Below, piece by piece: positions 9,480 to 18,238 of a stretch of 64,000 nucleotides of DNA (the first letter of the stretch is position 1; every line of letters starts with the position of its first letter). The translations under genes were made by a program, and so were the position numbers. Location of the stretch: the NCBI RefSeq assembly GCF_900182595.1, contig NZ_FXTN01000007.1, positions 62,001-126,000 of the forward strand, given 5' to 3'. The stretch is from Pedobacter westerhofensis (GTDB taxonomy: Bacteria; Bacteroidota; Bacteroidia; Sphingobacteriales; Sphingobacteriaceae). Below the pieces are notes generated by a model, which worked only from the letters and a program-made list of their open reading frames with translations, ran no database searches and had not been told where the DNA came from.

Positions 9480-10742
9480 ATGAAAAGAAAAATGATACTG
9501 GGGGAACGGATCATGTATATCAATGCTTCTACTCCGCTGAACTGTGTATTTACCGTTAAAATCCGCGGAACGGTTTTGTCAGAAAGGCTACATAGTGCCC
9601 TGGCAAAGATCCAGCAAAAACATCCTTTGCTGCATTCTGCAATTAAAGGTTCCGGAAAACGGATCCCTCATTTTGTTTCCAGCCCTGATATTGGCGGTAT
9701 TCCTGTGCGGGTAGTCGAAAGAAAAGGAGATAATCACTGGAAGGAAGAATCAAAGGCAGAGTGGGGAAAATTATTCTGCGAAATAAATATGCCGCTCGCA
9801 AGGATCGTGTGGTTACAGGGGCCAGAAGTTTCGGAGCTGATGCTGGTCTGCCCGCATTGTATCTGCGACGGGAAAAGTATAGTGACTTTAATGGAAGAAC
9901 TCTTGTTGCTGCTGGATCATCCTGAAAAAGAACTGGTAGCTTACACTTCTTTTAATTCTATACAGGACCTGCTGTCTGAAGCCTATTCTATTGGTAAACT
10001 GATCAAAATAAGATTACGGTCCGTGCTGGCCACATGGTTTTTATTTAACAAATCCCAGGCCCTGAAAGCTGTTGAAGGAAACGCTTATATGCTGCACTGG
10101 AAATTAAATGCAGAAACTACCGCGGCTATTGCTTTGGCCTGTAAACGAACAGGAACAACAGTACATGCCGTTTTATGTGTGGCTTTTCTTGAAGCCTTCC
10201 GTCTGGTAAAAGGAGACCAGGCACGGGGCGTTGCCGTTACACCGGTAGATGTCAGGAGATTTGTTCCGGAAATTAAGGAGGACATGATGTTTGCGGTAGC
10301 ACCAACGGTAAGGGTAACTGCCGAGGCCGGGAACCTGGGTTTCTGGATAAAGGTAAAGCAGTTGAAGAACCAGTTACAGACCCAAATAGAGGCGCTTAAA
10401 GGCCGTGAATCATTGTTGGCGGGCGAATATTTTTCGGCAGAGGGGATAATAAAGTATCTGAAAACTGCTGAGCACACACACGATGTTACGCTTTCAAATA
10501 TGGGCAGGCTCAACATCGCCGAACACTATGATTCATTTGAAGTGGAAACTTTCTACAGTCCCACGGTAGCCTTTCCCTGGAAAAATCCCACTACTGCTGT
10601 TGTGCACACCTTTCGCGGCAGAATGGATTTTACATTCTGTTCCAATGATGCTTTCCTGGAACAGGTAGAAGCCCTGGCAATTCAGGAGAATATGGTCGGT
10701 TTGTTACTGAAAGAAGCAGAGACAGCATATGCAGCAATATGA
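9480..10742 (+). CDS. Condensation/PapA-type acyltransferase 3, atypical active-site motif
   Basis: The third member of the tandem set, 420 residues and clearly more diverged. It keeps QKHPLLHS near residue 41 and the C-terminal RGRMDFTF stretch. The active-site motif is PHCICDG: the second, catalytic His and the DG are kept, while the first His of HHxxxDG is Pro. The start is ATG at 9480; a TTG one codon upstream is less likely. It is the last gene of the packed run, and an 82-bp gap with no clear terminator separates it from the next gene. Function as an acyltransferase is likely but not certain. Confidence 0.82.
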   Translation: MKRKMILGERIMYINASTPLNCVFTVKIRGTVLSERLHSALAKIQQKHPLLHSAIKGSGKRIPHFVSSPDIGGIPVRVVERKGDNHWKEESKAEWGKLFCEINMPLARIVWLQGPEVSELMLVCPHCICDGKSIVTLMEELLLLLDHPEKELVAYTSFNSIQDLLSEAYSIGKLIKIRLRSVLATWFLFNKSQALKAVEGNAYMLHWKLNAETTAAIALACKRTGTTVHAVLCVAFLEAFRLVKGDQARGVAVTPVDVRRFVPEIKEDMMFAVAPTVRVTAEAGNLGFWIKVKQLKNQLQTQIEALKGRESLLAGEYFSAEGIIKYLKTAEHTHDVTLSNMGRLNIAEHYDSFEVETFYSPTVAFPWKNPTTAVVHTFRGRMDFTFCSNDAFLEQVEALAIQENMVGLLLKEAETAYAAI

Positions 10743-10824
10743 TGCAGATATCTTGTTGAAAGTTTGTTATTCCTGTCAACATTGATTAAAATTGATATTC
10801 ATAAAATGACCTGATATTATTGAT

Positions 10825-12819
10825 ATGGGACAATCGAAAACTACTTTGCTTTTGATCGCATTATGTATTGGATGTACTGTTGAGGCCAAAGTTAAATTGC
10901 CTGCCGTGTTTAGTGACAATATGGTGCTTCAGCAAAAAACAGGTGCCGCAATATGGGGAAAGGCAGAGGCGGGCAAAACCATAGATGTGGCTACTACCTG
11001 GAGCTCAAAAAAATATACCGTGCAGGCAAGCCAAAAAGGCGACTGGAAGATTATACTCACAACCCCTGCCTACGGAGGGCCATATAAAATCACAATTTCT
11101 GACGGCGAAGAGCTCACTTTAAGCAATGTGCTGATCGGCGAGGTATGGCTGTGCTCCGGCCAGTCAAATATGGAAATGCCGCTGGCCGGATGGGGCAAGA
11201 TCAAAGATTTCCAAAAGGAGATTGCAGATGCCAGATATCCTGCCATCAGGTTATTGCAGGTAGAGCATGTAACTGCTAACCAACCGCAGGCAGACACAAA
11301 AGTTACCGCCGGTGGCTGGCAGGAGTGTAATCCCCAGAGCGTATCGGGTTTTTCGTCTACGGCCTATTTTTTTGCCAGAGAGCTGTATAGAAAAAAAGGA
11401 ATACCTGTAGGGCTGATCCATACATCATGGGGCGGTACCATAGCTGAAGCATGGACAAGCGGCAGCACGCTTAAAGCAATGCCATATTTTGCTGCCGCCG
11501 TAAACAAAATAGAACGTACGGATCAGGATAAGATGGTCTTTAACTATGCACGCGACCTGGAAAACTGGCAGAAAACAGTGCTGGCCAGAGATGCAGGTTT
11601 TGAGTCCGGCAAGCCTGTGTGGACTGCAACGGGATATAACGATTCATCATGGAAAACAATTACACTGCCTGCTTTCTGGGAAGATGCTGCGCTTCCGGGC
11701 TTTGACGGCGTTGTCTGGTTCCGTAAAAAAGTTTCTGTTCCACCTTCCTGGGCAGGAAAAGAGCTAAAGGTAAACCTGGGTACGATCGATGACGATGATA
11801 TCACATTTTTTGACGGTGTTAGAATTGGTGAAACCAAGGGCTACGGAGAAAACCGTTCCTATACTATTCCTGCTGCTGAGGTAAAAGCCGGGGATTTTGT
11901 GCTTACCGTAAGGGTCTTTGATCTGACGGGCGGGGGCGGTATCTATGGAGAGAAGAACGTGCTGTCCCTCAGTTCTGCCGGCGGTGAAAGTATTTCCCTG
12001 GATGGCGACTGGAAATATAAAGCAGGACTGAATTTCAAGGATGTGCCGCCGGCACCGGCATCCAGCCAGGAACCCAACAGGCCTACCGTTTTATATAATG
12101 CTATGATACATCCTTTTATCCAGTTCGCAATTAAAGGCGTGATCTGGTATCAGGGCGAAAGTAATGCCGACAGGGCACACCAGTACCGGGCACTTTTTCC
12201 GGCGATGATCACAGACTGGCGGAAGAAATGGAACATCGGCGATTTTCCGTTCTATTTTGTTCAGCTGGCAAATTTTATGAACACTGCTGAACTTCCGGCA
12301 GCATCCAACTGGGCAGAGCTCAGGGACGCACAGTTGAAAACGCTTTCTTTAGCAAATACCGGCATGGCGGTTACTATTGATATAGGGGAAGCCAAAGATA
12401 TCCATCCAAAAAATAAACAGGAAGTTGGCCGCCGTCTTGGATTAATTGCCCTGGCAAAAAACTACGCAGAAAAAATACCTTACTCAGGTCCCTTGGCTGT
12501 TTCACAACAGATCAGCGGCAATGTGGTCACCCTGAATTTTAAGAATACTGACGGGGGGCTGAAAACAAAAGACGGCGCAGCATCAACTGGCTTTGCGGTT
12601 GCAGGAGCCGATCAGAAATTCTACTGGGCAGAGGCAACAGTTAAAGGTACCCAGGTAATGCTGAGCAGTGCAGATGTGCCTGTTCCCGTCGCAGTACGAT
12701 ATGGCTGGGCAGACAACCCTGTTTGTAATTTGTTTAACGGTGCAGGTTTGCCGGCTTCACCGTTTCGTACCGATAGCTGGCCGGATGTAACAGCAGCAAA
12801 AACTGCTGCGGTTAAATGA
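10825..12819 (+). CDS. Secreted sialate O-acetylesterase-type (SASA) carbohydrate esterase
   Basis: This 664-residue protein has an N-terminal signal peptide (about residues 1-20, ending VEAK). The catalytic domain is SGNH-like: CSGQSNMEMP near residue 109 holds the nucleophile Ser, and WYQGESNAD near residue 439 is the second signature block. A jelly-roll-like insert of about 140 residues (roughly 245-395) splits the catalytic domain, as is usual in the family. Members remove acetyl groups from sialic acids or, in plant-degrading Bacteroidota, from pectin and hemicellulose sugars. The downstream pectin genes favour the second role. Its 3' end overlaps the convergent oxidoreductase gene by 8 bp. 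Confidence 0.9.
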   Translation: MGQSKTTLLLIALCIGCTVEAKVKLPAVFSDNMVLQQKTGAAIWGKAEAGKTIDVATTWSSKKYTVQASQKGDWKIILTTPAYGGPYKITISDGEELTLSNVLIGEVWLCSGQSNMEMPLAGWGKIKDFQKEIADARYPAIRLLQVEHVTANQPQADTKVTAGGWQECNPQSVSGFSSTAYFFARELYRKKGIPVGLIHTSWGGTIAEAWTSGSTLKAMPYFAAAVNKIERTDQDKMVFNYARDLENWQKTVLARDAGFESGKPVWTATGYNDSSWKTITLPAFWEDAALPGFDGVVWFRKKVSVPPSWAGKELKVNLGTIDDDDITFFDGVRIGETKGYGENRSYTIPAAEVKAGDFVLTVRVFDLTGGGGIYGEKNVLSLSSAGGESISLDGDWKYKAGLNFKDVPPAPASSQEPNRPTVLYNAMIHPFIQFAIKGVIWYQGESNADRAHQYRALFPAMITDWRKKWNIGDFPFYFVQLANFMNTAELPAASNWAELRDAQLKTLSLANTGMAVTIDIGEAKDIHPKNKQEVGRRLGLIALAKNYAEKIPYSGPLAVSQQISGNVVTLNFKNTDGGLKTKDGAASTGFAVAGADQKFYWAEATVKGTQVMLSSADVPVPVAVRYGWADNPVCNLFNGAGLPASPFRTDSWPDVTAAKTAAVK

Positions 12820-13402
12820 AGATTTTGCTGAGGTGTTCTTGATACCGTTTCAAGTCATTTACAACATCAGCATTTTTTTCTACATCATGGAAATGGATCC
12901 CTTCCAGGGGCTTCATTCCCGTGAAAGCATTCATTCTGTGAAAACCAAACATAGGCCCTTCATCCACACTTGTCTCATTGAAAAATTCTCCGGGTAGCGT
13001 AAATGCTTCTTTCGGTGCATTCCAGGAGGTCGTAAGCATGTAATGCTTGCCATGCATAGAACCGCCCGTGCCATAATTAATAGCCGGATTGGCGGATGAG
13101 CGGCCGTCACTGTGATAAATTCCATTGTCGTGACCCTCAGTAAATACCACATCAATGTATTTTTTCATCCCGTGAGGCAGCTGAAACCACCATACCGGCG
13201 TATGGTAAATGATTACATCCGCCCAGTTATAATTCTCCACTTCCTGTTTGGCGTTGTAGCCTGCATTGATATCTGTAGACCTTACCTCGTAGCCCGGATG
13301 TTTTGTGAAGTAACTGACAGTAGCATCTGTGACCGATTTGTTAAAGCGGCCACCTGAATGTCCAAACACCTGACCGCCGTTGATTACAAAAATTTTGTTC
13401 AT
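12812..13402 (-). CDS. NAD(P)H oxidoreductase, flavodoxin-like fold (MdaB family)
   Basis: The protein has 196 residues from the internal ATG at 13402. A longer frame to 13444 lacks a sensible start. The flavodoxin-like fold shows FGHSGGRFN near residue 14 (FMN phosphate contact), then YHTPVWWFQLPHGMKKY near residue 69, typical of MdaB/quinone reductases. Family members reduce quinones with two electrons from NAD(P)H and help with oxidative and drug stress. It is convergent with the esterase gene and stands alone on its strand. Confidence 0.85.
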   Translation of the reverse strand: MNKIFVINGGQVFGHSGGRFNKSVTDATVSYFTKHPGYEVRSTDINAGYNAKQEVENYNWADVIIYHTPVWWFQLPHGMKKYIDVVFTEGHDNGIYHSDGRSSANPAINYGTGGSMHGKHYMLTTSWNAPKEAFTLPGEFFNETSVDEGPMFGFHRMNAFTGMKPLEGIHFHDVEKNADVVNDLKRYQEHLSKIFI

Positions 13403-13598
13403 TGTCTTTGATTTATAAGACAAATCTAGGGCAGAAACTTCCATTAGTAAAATAACATGAGTAATGGCTTGCTATCATTATTATGATGGTTTTTTTATAC
13501 AACAAATGAGATCCCAATGTCACAATCCGGTTAGCAGGGAAACAATTCGGCGGTTAAACATGTAGTTGATGTAAGTTTAAACATTTAATATTTATATC

Positions 13599-14375
13599 AT
13601 GAAGTTACAAGGAAAAGTTGCGTTAGTTACAGGAGCATCAAGAGGTATAGGCCAGGGTATAGCCATCAGTTTGGCACAGGCAGGAGCCGATGTTGCATTG
13701 GCGGATATTTCGCTGGAAATTTTAGAAGAGACAAAGAAACTTGTTGAAAATGAAGGTGTAAAGGTAAAAACATATCAGGTAGACGTCACCCGGTTTGAAA
13801 CGGTGAGAGCAACCGTACAGGCTGTTGCAGCGGATTTCGGAACGCTTGATATTGCGGTGAACAATGCCGGTGTACTGGGTATCCATAAAGTAGTAGATAT
13901 GACTCCCGAGCAATGGGATCAGGTGATGAATGTAAATGCCAAAGGTGTATTTTTAAGCAGCAAGGCAGAGCTGGAAGTAATGCTTCCAAACAAATCGGGA
14001 ACAATCATTAATGTATCATCGATTCTTGGTAAAACAGGAATGTCTGATGTATCTGCATACAGTGCATCAAAGTTTGCCGTAATAGGCTTTACAAATTCCC
14101 TTGCCAAGGAAGTTGCAATAGAAGGAATTACAGTAAATGCATTATGCCCGGGGATTGTAGGTACAGGAATGTGGCGTGGCGATAAAGGCCTGGCCAAAGC
14201 ATTTGCCAAAGAGGGCGAAACAGAAGAGCAATCATGGGAAAGAAACCAGGAAAGCCTGCTGCCGCAGGGCGAAGCACAAACGCCGGAAGATATGGGCGGT
14301 CTAGTGGTTTACCTGGCCTCAGCGCCTCACGTAACAGGGCAAGCCATTGCAGTTGACGGTGGATTTGGTTTGTAA
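13599..14375 (+). CDS. Short-chain dehydrogenase/reductase
   Basis: This 258-residue classical SDR has the dinucleotide motif TGASRGIG near residue 12, NNAG near residue 88, a catalytic Ser in NVSS near residue 142 and YSASK near residue 155 (Tyr and Lys). It ends with VDGGFGL, like the glucose/acetoin dehydrogenase-type SDRs. An acidic residue after the second strand (ADIS) hints at NAD rather than NADP preference. The substrate cannot be told. It is followed by a strong hairpin terminator and so is probably monocistronic. Confidence 0.9.
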   Translation: MKLQGKVALVTGASRGIGQGIAISLAQAGADVALADISLEILEETKKLVENEGVKVKTYQVDVTRFETVRATVQAVAADFGTLDIAVNNAGVLGIHKVVDMTPEQWDQVMNVNAKGVFLSSKAELEVMLPNKSGTIINVSSILGKTGMSDVSAYSASKFAVIGFTNSLAKEVAIEGITVNALCPGIVGTGMWRGDKGLAKAFAKEGETEEQSWERNQESLLPQGEAQTPEDMGGLVVYLASAPHVTGQAIAVDGGFGL

Positions 14376-14400
14376 GCGCGTACAATAGTAAATAATTGGG

Positions 14401-14436
14401 CAAAGGCCCCTCCAGGCGGAGGGGCCTTTGTATTTT
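14401..14436 (+). terminator. Rho-independent terminator after the SDR gene
   Basis: A perfect 13-bp GC-rich stem (14401-14413 paired with 14418-14430) with a 4-nt loop AGGC is followed by TATTTTAAAG. It lies 26 bp after the SDR stop and 93 bp before the GH51 gene, so it closes the SDR transcript. Confidence 0.85.
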
Positions 14437-14528
14437 AAAGGCATAGGCTGTGCGGGCTGATTTTGTTAAAAGATAATCGTTATTATGACGCTTATTTTTT
14501 ATGTTTGTTATAAACCAATTATAGCGAT

Positions 14529-17111
14529 ATGAATTCTCTGTTCCGTTCAGGCATTGTGATGCTCGTACTTTTGTTTCAGTATCAAAATTTATCCGCAAAA
14601 TTTAACCGGAAGAATGAACCTGATTCAGTGTACCTTTTTTCATATGGAAACAACGGCTTAAGTTTTGCCTGGAGCCTGGATAAAAAGAACTGGACCCCAA
14701 TAGGGGAAGGGTATACCTATATCAAGTCTGACTATGGGCGCTGGGGAACAGAAAAGAAAATGATTTCACCTTATCTGATCCATGGACGAAACGGCATTTG
14801 GGAATGTGTATGGCAGCTCAATGAACATACCTTACAGTTTGCCCATGCCGGTTCTGCCGACCTGGTCAACTGGGGCCCTCAGGCTTATCCTTATTTCAAG
14901 CAGGGCAGGAATATTCTTAAACCGGTGATCAGTTATCATCAGGCATCTGATAATTATACCATTGTATATACAGATGCTGCCGGTAAGTACTACAGCACAA
15001 TAACCAAAGATTTTAATCACTATACACCGGCGGTCAGCGTCCCGGCATCGGCCTACCATAATCTGAGCAGGACAATTATGCTGCCCGGCAGTACGACCGG
15101 GCAGATGCACCGCGTATCATGGGCAGTACTCGATAAACTTAGTCAAACGTATGAGTTGTCGCGTTTTAAAGGCAAACAGAATGATGAAAGAGCTGCAGAT
15201 GACCAGCTGCGTTTTTCAGGTTTGAAAAACATTAAGGCAAGTATGGTACTGCAGCCTGAAAAGTCAAAACAAATCAGCAATATGCTCACAGGTGTCTTCT
15301 TTGAAGATATCAATTATGCTGCTGACGGCGGTTTGTACGCAGAGCTGATCCAGAACAGGGATTTTGAGTATATGCCCGGCGATAAGCAGTTCAGGGATGC
15401 TGCATGGAACAGCCGCCATTCATGGGATTTAAAAGGAGAGGGCACTGTATTCAGCATCGATTCCATTTCACCGGTAAATGCCAATACGCCTCATTTTGCG
15501 GTACTGGATGTAAAAATACCCGGCGCTGCACTCAGCAACAGGGGGTATGAGGGTATCTCTGTGAAAAAAGGCGGCGGTTATGATTTCTCAGCTTTTATAA
15601 AAGCTTTTCAGGGAGGAAAAGGACGGATCGAAGTGAGGCTGGTAAGTGCACATTCCGGAATTTTGGCGCGTACCACGATAGACATTCCCTCATCCTGGAC
15701 ACAGGTTAAGGCAAGCCTGGTCCCCTCTGATGAGGCAACTGATGTGCGACTTGAACTGGCCCCTTTAAACAGCGGCCGTACCGGGCTGGATCTGGTATCG
15801 CTGTTCCCTCGGGAAACATTTATGGGCAGAAAAAATGGCCTCAGGACAGATCTTGCACAGGCTATTGCCGATATACATCCCCGCTTTATCCGTTTTCCGG
15901 GCGGTTGTGTAGCGCATGGCGATGGCCTTGACAATATTTATCAGTGGAAAGAATCTATCGGCCCCCTGGCCGGTCGTAAAGGGGCACGTAACCTCTGGGG
16001 TTATCACCAGAGCAAGGGACTTGGCTATTTTGAATATTTTCAGTTTTGTGAAGATATTGGTGCCGCGCCGGTGCCGGTAGTTGCCGCCGGAGTTCCCTGT
16101 CAGAATTCAGGAACGGGAGGGGGCGGACAGCAGGGCGGTATCCCCATGGATAAAATGGGCGCTTATATACAGGATATCATCGATCTTGTTGAGTATGCCA
16201 ATGGCGATGTTTCTACCGTATGGGGAAAAAAACGTGCGGAAGCAGGGCATCCCAGGTCTTTTAACCTGAAATATATCGGTATCGGCAATGAAGACCAGAT
16301 CACTGAAGTATTCAGGGAACGGTTTGCGATGATCTATAAGGCGCTGCGTAAGGCCCATCCCGAAATTACCATCATTGGTACTGCAGGGCCTTTCTTTGAA
16401 GGAACAGACTACCGCGAAGGCTGGAAAATTGCCGCTGCACTGGATGTACCGGTGCTGGACGAACATTATTACCAGTCGCCCGGCTGGTTTATCAATAACC
16501 AGGATTTTTACGACCGTTATGACCGGGGCAAAGCCAGGGTCTATCTGGGTGAGTATGCTGCCAGTTTGCCCGGGGGCAACAAAACCAATTGGGAAACCTC
16601 GCTTGCTGAAGCGCTTTACATGACTACACTTGAACGTAATGGCGATGTAGTGAGCATGGCTTCCTATGCACCGCTGCTGGCAAAAGAGGGGCATACACAA
16701 TGGAACCCCGACCTGATGTATTTTGATAACAATGAAGTGAAATTTACAACGGGTTACTATGTACAGCAGTTATACGGGCAGAATGCGGGCGACACTTATA
16801 TCCCGGCCAGCATTACACTGTCTGAGCAGCAGGAAGACGTACGCAAAAGAATTGCCTGGTCTGTGGTAAAAGACAGCGGCAGTGGCGATCTGATGATCAA
16901 ACTTGTGAACCTGCTGCCCGTAAAGGCAGCAATAACAATTAATACCGGTCAGTTAAAAACCGGATCTGCCAGTGCTGTTCAAACCACATTGTGGGGCAAA
17001 CCAGCTGATAAAACAGTAGATAAAAAAGTAACGGAAGTTCAATTCTCAAACCAAACACCGGTTGATCTGCCCGCCTACTCTTTTACCGTGCTCAAACTGA
17101 AAGGCAGTTAA
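14529..17111 (+). CDS. Secreted GH51 alpha-L-arabinofuranosidase with an N-terminal propeller-like domain
   Basis: This 860-residue protein has a signal peptide (about residues 1-23). Residues 30-220 look like part of a GH43/GH32-type beta-propeller (WSLDKKNWTPIG, GIWECVWQL). From about 245 on it is GH51-like: a beta-sandwich carbohydrate-binding region at about 330-420, then the catalytic barrel with IRFPGGC, the acid/base Glu in YIGIGNED near residue 585, and the nucleophile Glu in YLGEYAA near residue 675. A C-terminal beta domain ends in PAYSFTVLKLKGS. GH51 enzymes cut terminal arabinofuranose from arabinan, arabinoxylan and pectin side chains. The N-terminal domain may be a binding module. 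Confidence 0.88.
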   Translation: MNSLFRSGIVMLVLLFQYQNLSAKFNRKNEPDSVYLFSYGNNGLSFAWSLDKKNWTPIGEGYTYIKSDYGRWGTEKKMISPYLIHGRNGIWECVWQLNEHTLQFAHAGSADLVNWGPQAYPYFKQGRNILKPVISYHQASDNYTIVYTDAAGKYYSTITKDFNHYTPAVSVPASAYHNLSRTIMLPGSTTGQMHRVSWAVLDKLSQTYELSRFKGKQNDERAADDQLRFSGLKNIKASMVLQPEKSKQISNMLTGVFFEDINYAADGGLYAELIQNRDFEYMPGDKQFRDAAWNSRHSWDLKGEGTVFSIDSISPVNANTPHFAVLDVKIPGAALSNRGYEGISVKKGGGYDFSAFIKAFQGGKGRIEVRLVSAHSGILARTTIDIPSSWTQVKASLVPSDEATDVRLELAPLNSGRTGLDLVSLFPRETFMGRKNGLRTDLAQAIADIHPRFIRFPGGCVAHGDGLDNIYQWKESIGPLAGRKGARNLWGYHQSKGLGYFEYFQFCEDIGAAPVPVVAAGVPCQNSGTGGGGQQGGIPMDKMGAYIQDIIDLVEYANGDVSTVWGKKRAEAGHPRSFNLKYIGIGNEDQITEVFRERFAMIYKALRKAHPEITIIGTAGPFFEGTDYREGWKIAAALDVPVLDEHYYQSPGWFINNQDFYDRYDRGKARVYLGEYAASLPGGNKTNWETSLAEALYMTTLERNGDVVSMASYAPLLAKEGHTQWNPDLMYFDNNEVKFTTGYYVQQLYGQNAGDTYIPASITLSEQQEDVRKRIAWSVVKDSGSGDLMIKLVNLLPVKAAITINTGQLKTGSASAVQTTLWGKPADKTVDKKVTEVQFSNQTPVDLPAYSFTVLKLKGS

Positions 17112-17206
17112 GTCTGATATTATATTACATACAAATTACCGTACATGTCGGATTGATCAGATAAATTGCCCGCGTTGGACTCTGTTTTGATATAGCTATA
17201 ATAAGT

Positions 17207-18106
17207 ATGGGAATAATTGAAAAACTTTCTGACATCACCTATAAACATCCGGAACACGGGGAACTTAAATTAGATGTATACCAGCCGGAAAATAAGGGCA
17301 GAGGTAAAAACCCGGTGCTGATTTTTATTCATGGAGGGGGCTGGGCTACAGGAGATAAGTCGGAAATACATGAAGACTACAGGGCATTTCTGCTGAAAGC
17401 CCTGCTGGCTGAAGGATATGCTGTTGTAAGTATTGATTACCGTTTAACAGACCTGGAGAATATACATTTTCCGGCGCCGGTTATTGATTGCAAAGATGCA
17501 GTAAGATGGGTACATAAAAATGCGGGGTTGTACCACTTTGATCCTGATCATGTTGGTGTCTGGGGAACCTCGGCAGGTGCGCACATGGCCATGCTACTTG
17601 CTTATTCTGCAGATAAAGATTTTTATGGGGCTGCAGAGCTGAGGCCTTTCAGTTCAAAAGTGAATTATGTATTTAATAATTATGGGCCGGTAGACCTCAA
17701 CCAGCTTTTTAAGCCCAGCCTCGGCAATTTTCAATTGGGACTCGCAAGAATATTTTTGAAACGAAAATATAATCTCAGACAATCCAGGCTCACTACGTTT
17801 TCAGGAATGGATATCGAAAACCAGAAGAAAGAGGTCATCAGTTTTACAGAATTATATTCCCCGGTAAAATATATCCACGAGCATACTGTGCCCACATTTA
17901 CAATTCATGGTGACCACGATCAGACCGTGCCGCTCAAACAGGCAAAGATACTGGATGCTGTACTCCTGAAAAATCAGATTCCCCATCAGATGATCATTTA
18001 TCCGGGGCAGGGACATGGACTTAAAACCTTAAATCCGCAGCAGATTAATGATCTCGCCAAAGAAATGCTGGCTTTTATCGCTGCATATGATAACAGCCCG
18101 ATATAA
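17207..18106 (+). CDS. Alpha/beta hydrolase, carboxylesterase (hormone-sensitive-lipase-like)
   Basis: This 299-residue protein has no signal peptide. It carries the oxyanion motif HGGGW near residue 44, the nucleophile elbow GTSAGAH near residue 122, the Asp-containing GDHDQTVP near residue 236 and the catalytic His in GQGHG near residue 267. The arrangement matches BD-FAE/esterase-lipase-type enzymes that cleave short acyl esters. A role in deacylating imported plant sugars fits the neighbourhood but is inference. Confidence 0.85.
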   Translation: MGIIEKLSDITYKHPEHGELKLDVYQPENKGRGKNPVLIFIHGGGWATGDKSEIHEDYRAFLLKALLAEGYAVVSIDYRLTDLENIHFPAPVIDCKDAVRWVHKNAGLYHFDPDHVGVWGTSAGAHMAMLLAYSADKDFYGAAELRPFSSKVNYVFNNYGPVDLNQLFKPSLGNFQLGLARIFLKRKYNLRQSRLTTFSGMDIENQKKEVISFTELYSPVKYIHEHTVPTFTIHGDHDQTVPLKQAKILDAVLLKNQIPHQMIIYPGQGHGLKTLNPQQINDLAKEMLAFIAAYDNSPI

Positions 18107-18238
18107 ATATTTTCATTTTATAGGGAAGCGGCGCAGGAATGGTTTGATTATTGTTTATCGCATCACCTAAATTGATGTTATGACTTTTATTCTGCTGCTC
18201 TTGTTCAACGCTGTAATTTTAAATGGTATGCTTTTATA

